Assembly (NCBI GenBank): GCA_030633365.1
Contig: DAOVSY010000011.1
Span: forward strand, 1 to 19,296
Direction: 5' to 3'
Source of the DNA: Spirochaetaceae bacterium
GTDB lineage: Bacteria > Spirochaetota > Spirochaetia > B11-G9
DNA length: 19,296 nucleotides
Below are positions 15,574 to 19,296 of this stretch, piece by piece; position 1 is the first letter of the stretch, and the number at the start of each line of letters is the position of its first letter. Position numbers and translations under genes: made by a program. The notes beneath the pieces are model-generated. The model searched no databases. It was not told the DNA's origin and worked only from the letters and a program-made list of their open reading frames with translations.

Positions 15574-15727
15574 TTATTATCAATAACTGCATCTACATAA
15601 TCGTGAATTTCTAATATAAGAGCCTTTCTTAATATCTGCTCATGGGCAGTCAAAACATTCAGAGAATCTAAAAGATTATTAATTATTTTAATACGTACAA
15701 ATCAATTACTATATGAACTTCCCGTAT
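15574..15727 (-). pseudogene. Possible remnant of a PIN-domain gene
   Basis: Minus-strand fragments read EVHIVIDLYV in one frame and, after a shift, KIINNLLDSLNVLTAHEQIL followed by RKALILEIHDYVDAVID in another. The first resembles the opening strand and first acidic residue of PIN domains, and the second the later helix with IxxxALxxxxxDYxDA, as in VapC-like toxins. The middle of the domain is missing and it abuts the DUF4143 remnant. The match is by pattern only and could be wrong. Confidence 0.4.
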
Positions 15728-15844
15728 TCAATCTATATAAACCTTCTATTTGTTGATAAAGGATAAAAAGTAGGCTAATTAATTATGTAATAAGAAGATA
15801 CAATATATATACTCTGGGGGTCTGCTGACAAAAGTTGAGACAAG

Positions 15845-16480
15845 TCAAGTGTTCTTAAAAAAATCTCTTTCTTTTTCTTCCAGTTTTTTCATGATAACTT
15901 TAAATTCTTCAAAACTTAATTGACTGGATTTAGTATTGTTTTTATCATCCAGTATTTTTCTCATATTATTTAATGCGTTATACCGCATCCATTCCCCGGA
16001 TTCACTCAAATTTGAATCAAGTATCTGATCCCAAAATCTTAGAATTCGTGGTAAAGGCATTGCTTCCGGACGTATTTTTAAAAGATATTTAACAGCTTGT
16101 AGTTCATTTTTTATAACTAAATATATAAGACCCAAAGCAACTGCAGCAGATCTGCTTATTCCTCTGCGACAATGAATTGTATATCCTGTTAAAGATTTGT
16201 CCCTAATAGTTCTTTCAAAAAAATCATAGATTTTAATAATATCCTTATATTCAGCAAGTGTAACACGATTTATATCATAACCTTTTGGTTGATATTCTAT
16301 GCTTTCAATATCATAAAATTTAAGTTCCAGTACCTCTTTAAAACCAGATTCAATTGTAACAGACTGTTTATCTTCCGGATCTCTGATTGAAATACAATGA
16401 CTGTAGTGTTTCTTGTTTGCTATAATATGATCAATAAGATCTGTTTCTGCAAATACCTGAAAACCAATTTTTTTCTTCAT
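15845..16480 (-). CDS. Dual-specificity-type protein phosphatase
   Basis: A 211-residue cytoplasmic protein with the cysteine phosphatase loop HCRRGISRS at 103-111: Cys104 is the nucleophile and Arg110 binds phosphate (HCx5R). Asp57 in FYDIES is a good candidate for the general acid, and the spacing of about 47 residues is usual. The loop is followed by the helix SAAVALGLIYL, as in DSP and tyrosine phosphatase families. Residues 160-211 are a charged, helical tail without recognisable motif. It could act on phosphotyrosine, phosphoserine/threonine, or another phosphorylated ligand; nothing nearby identifies the substrate. The start at ATG 16480 has no clear ribosome site. It is separated from hipA by 265 nt containing plus-strand gene debris. 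Confidence 0.85.
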   Translation of the reverse strand: MKKKIGFQVFAETDLIDHIIANKKHYSHCISIRDPEDKQSVTIESGFKEVLELKFYDIESIEYQPKGYDINRVTLAEYKDIIKIYDFFERTIRDKSLTGYTIHCRRGISRSAAVALGLIYLVIKNELQAVKYLLKIRPEAMPLPRILRFWDQILDSNLSESGEWMRYNALNNMRKILDDKNNTKSSQLSFEEFKVIMKKLEEKERDFFKNT

Positions 16481-16595
16481 ACTTTTATACCATTACAATT
16501 TTTAATATCTCTATAATTATTAAATCTCTCTTTCTAAAAATCAGTATAATTCAATTTCATAATTTATTATACACTATTTAGTGTAGGCTTTTGAA

Positions 16596-16830
16596 ATGTC
16601 TGGAATAGGAGCATTTGTATATCTGGAAGTACCGGATTATTCAGCTGTAATTCTGGTTCTAATAAAGGTATTTCTTGATATTAGTGGATTCGGGTCAAAA
16701 AGCGGCCAGATAGTATTAGCAAAGGAGAAAGCATGAAAACAGTTTTCAAATTTTCAGTCTAAGATATCTTTTTATTATCCTGCTTTTTTCTTTCTCTACT
16801 CCGGCTTCATCTGAAAAATTACTAAATTGA
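16596..16830 (+). pseudogene. Possible remnants of two coupled plus-strand genes
   Basis: A short frame from 16596 reads MSGIGAFVYLEVPDYSA, a hydrophobic part VILVLIKVFLDI and ends SGQIVLAKEKA at TGA 16734-16736. This stop overlaps an ATG at 16733 (ATGA) that has a strong AAAGGAG eight bases upstream. That second frame reads MKTVFKFSV and stops at 16760-16762; with one frame shift it continues SLRYLFIILLFSFSTPASSE, which has the form of a signal peptide, until a stop at 16828-16830, antisense to the 3' end of hipA. Coupled stop/start and a good ribosome site for a nine-codon frame suggest the end of one gene and the start of another, both truncated. All of this may also be chance. Confidence 0.3.
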
Positions 16831-18062
16831 GAAACAGTCTCTATAATTTCTTCAATTATATCTGATGGTCGGGAAATGCTTATAAACCTGCCAACCTGAA
16901 TTAAATCTTCCTTTATAAAACCATCTCTTTTCCCATTTACTGTCATTTGATGAGAACTTGTCCACTCTCCTTCAGGGTTATAACTGTAGGTTAGATCAAA
17001 AGCTGGAGAAAGTGTCCATTTTCCTTTTTTATCCATTGTAAATGCAATATTTTTTGTATGATCATCCTGATTTCTTGCTATTATATTAAAAACCATTCTT
17101 CGATACATTTGAACAGCTTGATTATGAGAGAGCCTTATTTCCCTCATTACCTGAAAAAGTTGTTCGTAAGAATAATGTCCTGCTTTTTTATAGTCAAAAT
17201 GAGCCATCCCGCAAAGACTCAGCATATGAACCTTTTCACCGGAAGAAGTTCGGTCAAACCTTTTAGTCATAAAATGGGATCTGCCATTTTCGTTATAAAG
17301 TCTGCTTTTCATAATCTCTATTCCACATTCTTTAGCCATTAGATAATATGCATATTCTATTTTCCCATAGCCTTCAGGATCTGATATTACACCCCTGGAA
17401 GTATTACCAGAAACCCCATCAAATTTTAAAAGCCAGTATTCATAACCTTTCGGAGCCTTAACCTGACCGGAAACAATCTTCTTTGTTTGGGGATTAATTG
17501 CAATTAGTGCTTTTGGTCTCTGACCGCCAGCTGAAGTACCTACACTAATTATTTCAGAAAGAGCTTTTCTCTTCTCTTCATCTGATTCACCCGTTTTAGT
17601 AATAAATGTTTCCCTATTATTTAAAACACGTGAGGCAAGTTTTACAAGTTCGTCAATTTCAATATTATTCGATTTTTCTGTTTTTCTTGAAAGTGCAGGC
17701 CGGAACTCCAAAGCACCCATACCCCTGGTTCCGGCATAACATAATCTTTCTACAGGGCTAAAGCTTTTTCCTGTACGTCCCATTCTTGCAAGCCAGGAAT
17801 CAATTACTGCATTCCCAAAATCATCAGGCAAAGAATCTGATAAGAAACCAGGCAGTCCTTTATACGTATTACTATCCAGATTAGAATAGTTTATTATTCC
17901 CGGTCTGACAGAAGAGATAAAATAAGGTGAAATATTAATTCCTTTTCGTAAAAAAGATGGTTCAAATTCAAAAGATCCAAGTTCCCTGTCCTTATCCCAT
18001 GCTACTGCTCCTACATTATAGCCCCAAAGTCGAACAGTAGCTACATCCACTGTTTTTACCAT
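16746..18062 (-). CDS. hipA: HipA-family serine/threonine kinase toxin
   Basis: A 438-residue HipA, the normal size. The glycine-rich loop VGTSAGGQRPKA (174-185) holds Ser177, which corresponds to the autophosphorylated serine of the family. LLKFDG (211-216, Lys213) binds ATP; the catalytic loop is NQDDHTKN (331-338) and the metal-binding Asp356 lies in PAFDLT (353-358). All key residues are present, so it is predicted active. In studied members HipA phosphorylates a translation component such as glutamyl-tRNA synthetase and induces dormancy; the target here is not known. It overlaps hipB by 7 nt (ATGGTAA), with hipB first, the classical order. The last about 25 residues lie over possible plus-strand gene debris and may be atypical. 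Confidence 0.94.
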   Translation of the reverse strand: MVKTVDVATVRLWGYNVGAVAWDKDRELGSFEFEPSFLRKGINISPYFISSVRPGIINYSNLDSNTYKGLPGFLSDSLPDDFGNAVIDSWLARMGRTGKSFSPVERLCYAGTRGMGALEFRPALSRKTEKSNNIEIDELVKLASRVLNNRETFITKTGESDEEKRKALSEIISVGTSAGGQRPKALIAINPQTKKIVSGQVKAPKGYEYWLLKFDGVSGNTSRGVISDPEGYGKIEYAYYLMAKECGIEIMKSRLYNENGRSHFMTKRFDRTSSGEKVHMLSLCGMAHFDYKKAGHYSYEQLFQVMREIRLSHNQAVQMYRRMVFNIIARNQDDHTKNIAFTMDKKGKWTLSPAFDLTYSYNPEGEWTSSHQMTVNGKRDGFIKEDLIQVGRFISISRPSDIIEEIIETVSQFSNFSDEAGVEKEKSRIIKRYLRLKI

Positions 18063-18391
18063 GTGTAGCCACCATTACTTTCTCTTACTTCAGTTGTTCT
18101 GTAAGCGCGTTTTCTCTCTTTACCTTTATGTTTTGCCAATAACAAAGGGCTTATTTCAACTTCAGGTAAAAAATTATCAAGTTCATCCAGAGAATCCAGA
18201 GACCGGAGAATTGCAATAAATTTATCCAGGGATATGGAGTGTCCCATCTCGATAGCCTGAACTGTTCGACGGCTTATACCTGATTTTTCAGCAAGAGCCA
18301 TCTGAGTCAGATTTATGTTTATTCTTTTTTTTCTAATTCGCTCACCAAGTGTTAGCAATATCTGAGCATCTGTATCAGCTTGATAATTCAT
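18056..18391 (-). CDS. hipB: HipB-family antitoxin, XRE-type DNA-binding protein
   Basis: A 111-residue protein with an XRE-type helix-turn-helix at about 16-68 (LGERIRKKRININLTQMALA, then GISRRTVQAIEMG). It should neutralise HipA and repress the operon. The start was set at ATG 18391 because GGAGG lies six bases upstream; an in-frame TTG at 18415 would add eight residues (FRYWRSL) and place the ribosome site inside the gene. After the DNA-binding domain a tail of about 40 residues is basic (KHKGKERKRAYRTTE) and longer than in E. coli HipB (88 residues); it may contact HipA. Three probable operators lie just upstream. Confidence 0.92.
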   Translation of the reverse strand: MNYQADTDAQILLTLGERIRKKRININLTQMALAEKSGISRRTVQAIEMGHSISLDKFIAILRSLDSLDELDNFLPEVEISPLLLAKHKGKERKRAYRTTEVRESNGGYTW

Positions 18392-18434
18392 GAGAGACCT
18401 CCAGTAACGAAACAATTACTACTGTTATGATGTT

Positions 18435-18490
18435 ATTATAAGTCATAATACCAATAAATGACATATAATGATCTTATAATAAGTCATTAT
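18435..18490. promoter_or_regulatory. Three operator-like sites in the hipBA promoter
   Basis: Two 15-bp sites, ATTATAAGTCATAAT (18435-18449) and ATAATAAGTCATTAT (18476-18490), agree at 13 of 15 positions and each has inverted arms around AAGTC. Between them, on the opposite strand, ATTATATGTCATTTA (18455-18469) matches less well. Centres at 18442, 18462 and 18483 are 20 and 21 bp apart, or two helical turns, so bound dimers would lie on one face of the DNA. A minus-strand TATAAT overlaps the first site. HipB is the obvious candidate to bind here and repress. Confidence 0.65.
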
Positions 18491-18526
18491 TATATATAAT
18501 AAATGCAGTATTAGAAATAGTCAAGC

Positions 18527-18554
18527 GTAGGGGACGCAGATCTGCATCCCCTAC
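18527..18554. repeat. 28-bp near-perfect palindrome upstream of hipBA
   Basis: GTAGGGGACGCAGA and TCTGCATCCCCTAC are adjacent inverted copies with one mismatch out of 14. The terminal GTAGGGGA...TCCCCTAC is identical to the core of the palindrome at 2331-2375, while the centre differs, as in families of dispersed palindromic elements that share ends. It has no T run to act as a terminator. Confidence 0.8.
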
Positions 18555-18617
18555 ACGATATAAAACAAATTGTGATCCAGCTCAACAAATCCGTGAGGAA
18601 TTGCAGCGTATAAACCG

Positions 18618-18659
18618 GCCCTGTGTAAGGGCGCAATTTATTGCGTCCATATACAGGGC
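18618..18659. repeat. 42-bp nested palindromic element
   Basis: The outer arms are GCCCTGT (18618-18624) and ACAGGGC (18653-18659); nested inside, GGGCGCAAT and ATTGCGTCC pair at 8 of 9 positions around TT. It lies 64 bp from the GTAGGGGA palindrome. The GC-rich GGGCGCAAT core is out of character for this AT-rich genome. I recall such GCGCAAT...ATTGCG repeats as dispersed palindromes in other bacteria, without being able to check. Confidence 0.7.
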
Positions 18660-18687
18660 AACGCCCAAAATAATATAACCAACCAAT

Positions 18688-18715
18688 AAAAAAACCCCCG
18701 GTATAACCGGAGGTT
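18688..18715 (-). terminator. Rho-independent terminator of the GNAT-like gene
   Basis: On the minus strand AACCTCCGG (18715-18707) pairs with CCGGGGGTT (18701-18693, one G-T pair) around a TTATA loop, and at least seven T residues follow (18694-18688 region). It begins 24 nt after the stop codon of the gene ending at 18739 and is the clearest intrinsic terminator in the window. Confidence 0.9.
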
Positions 18716-18738
18716 CAATATTATTCAAAAACAAAATC

Positions 18739-19296
18739 CTAGATGTCTGGTTCGTCCGGAATAATAAGTTTATCTGCAGTTGCAAGAATATCTGCAGGTA
18801 CCGGACGAATAAGATCGCCGTGTACAAGCTGTTTGTTGTAATCCTTAACTGTTGAATCCCAGTAAGCTCTTCTAATGTAGTATACAGCTGCTCCACCAAG
18901 TTCATGCTGGTTTTCAGGCCATGGGTAAGAAGGCTGTGCACAACCAAGTCCATATCTTTTCCAACCATTATATGATTCGAAAGTTGACCACCATTCTTTA
19001 GCACCAAGAGTTTCGAAAGCATACTGAGCTTTAGCATAGTACATAGCTGCACCAACACCGCCGCCTCTTTTGAAAGCCATTGAGTGAAGAGAAATATGAA
19101 CATCTTCGTCTCTTTTTCTACCATCAGCAAAACCTGCTAATTCACCATCAATTGTTCCAACCAGGTGGTAGGAATCTTTAAGTCTGTTTCGGAGCCATCC
19201 AAGAACTTCTGCATAAACACGAACACCTACGATATCGTAGAAGTCTCTGTCTATTTCAATAAATTTCTTGAGGAACTTTAAAAGTTCAGGTGCTTC
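18739..19296 (-). CDS. GNAT-family N-acetyltransferase-like protein, partial (N terminus outside window)
   Basis: The frame is open to the window edge and gives 185 residues, entering at EAPELLKFLKKF and ending KLIIPDEPDI. An internal ATG at 19080 is not the real start, because the upstream codons (LVGTIDGELAGFADGRKRDE, VHISLHS) keep the fold going. A strand VHISLHSMAF followed by KRGGGVGAAMYYAKAQYAFE resembles GNAT motif A (strand, then a glycine-rich pyrophosphate loop RxxGxG/A and helix), and ESYNGWKRYGLGC resembles motif B (N...A...Y...GF). The substrate is unknown. The tail after residue 140 (VYYIRRAYWDSTVKDYNKQ) is not typical of short GNATs. More GC-balanced codon use than its neighbours suggests higher expression. 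A strong terminator follows. Confidence 0.7.
   Translation of the reverse strand, partial: EAPELLKFLKKFIEIDRDFYDIVGVRVYAEVLGWLRNRLKDSYHLVGTIDGELAGFADGRKRDEDVHISLHSMAFKRGGGVGAAMYYAKAQYAFETLGAKEWWSTFESYNGWKRYGLGCAQPSYPWPENQHELGGAAVYYIRRAYWDSTVKDYNKQLVHGDLIRPVPADILATADKLIIPDEPDI

Noticed and set aside
15805..15850. Possible insertion-sequence end (ACAAAAGTTGAGACA near 15832)
   Set aside because: It reminded me of transposase ends, but there is no partner inverted repeat, duplicated target or transposase frame in the window.
18545..18678. Plus-strand frame reading DPAQQIREELQRINRP before a stop
   Set aside because: It could be the end of the gene interrupted by hipBA, but it has no start, crosses the palindromic element and two other frames read equally well, so I do not call a gene.
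18582..19130. Minus-strand 182-codon frame overlapping the GNAT-like gene
   Set aside because: It is out of frame with the conserved product and would read through the terminator. The frame with motif A/B resemblance is the real one.
1..19296. CRISPR array, rRNA, tRNA or prophage
   Set aside because: No regularly spaced direct repeats, rRNA-like stretches, cloverleaf or phage structural genes were seen by eye. A tool scan would be firmer.

Overview
This AT-rich window (my estimate is 33-37% GC) looks like the chromosome of a diderm anaerobe, probably a Spirochaetota member. A ferredoxin-linked 2-oxoacid oxidoreductase suggests anaerobic metabolism. A TonB/BtuB pair implies an outer membrane. 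A lipoprotein-type substrate-binding protein and overall gene style fit spirochetes. The phylum is inferred from gene content, not from a marker gene.

Layout. (1) 1-2487, minus: the first 829 residues of a polytopic DUF2339-like membrane protein, not closed inside the window, with a 45-bp palindrome inserted in frame. (2) 2535-5145, minus: a four-gene operon for a 2-oxoacid:ferredoxin oxidoreductase (ferredoxin, alpha, beta, gamma; Vor/Kor type), with a hairpin between beta and gamma. (3) 5146-5477: divergent promoter region with inverted repeats. (4) 5478-8394, plus: bifunctional 23S rRNA methyltransferase RlmKL, overlapping a NYN-nuclease/OST-HTH (LOTUS) protein. (5) 8405-8539, minus: an overlooked 44-residue single-span membrane protein. 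(6) 8660-9403, plus: a pteridine-reductase-type SDR, possibly on a leaderless mRNA. (7) 9416-12111, minus: cobalamin riboswitch, btuB, then an overlapping dedicated tonB. (8) 12171-13559, minus: MATE efflux protein. (9) 13697-15321, plus: substrate-binding lipoprotein and ABC permease of the polar amino acid/PheC type, with no ATPase nearby. (10) 15342-15727: decayed remnants of DUF4143-type and PIN-type genes. (11) 15845-16480, minus: dual-specificity-type protein phosphatase. (12) 16746-18391, minus: hipBA kinase toxin-antitoxin pair with three evenly spaced operator-like sites, flanked by plus-strand gene debris and palindromic repeats. (13) 18739-19296, minus: a GNAT-like acetyltransferase lacking its N terminus, followed by a clear intrinsic terminator.

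The metabolic logic is conventional: ferredoxin-coupled oxoacid oxidation, B12 uptake under riboswitch control, and reduced-pterin metabolism. The less ordinary material is the RlmKL/LOTUS-nuclease coupling, the unannotated small membrane protein, the three-site hip operator array, palindromic elements that appear to have entered reading frames (DUF2339-like gene, possibly tonB), a lipobox-like sequence at the start of an ABC permease, and the possibility that hipBA interrupts an older plus-strand operon. I did not find a clear-cut new defence or mobile system. There is no CRISPR array, rRNA, or tRNA that I could recognise.
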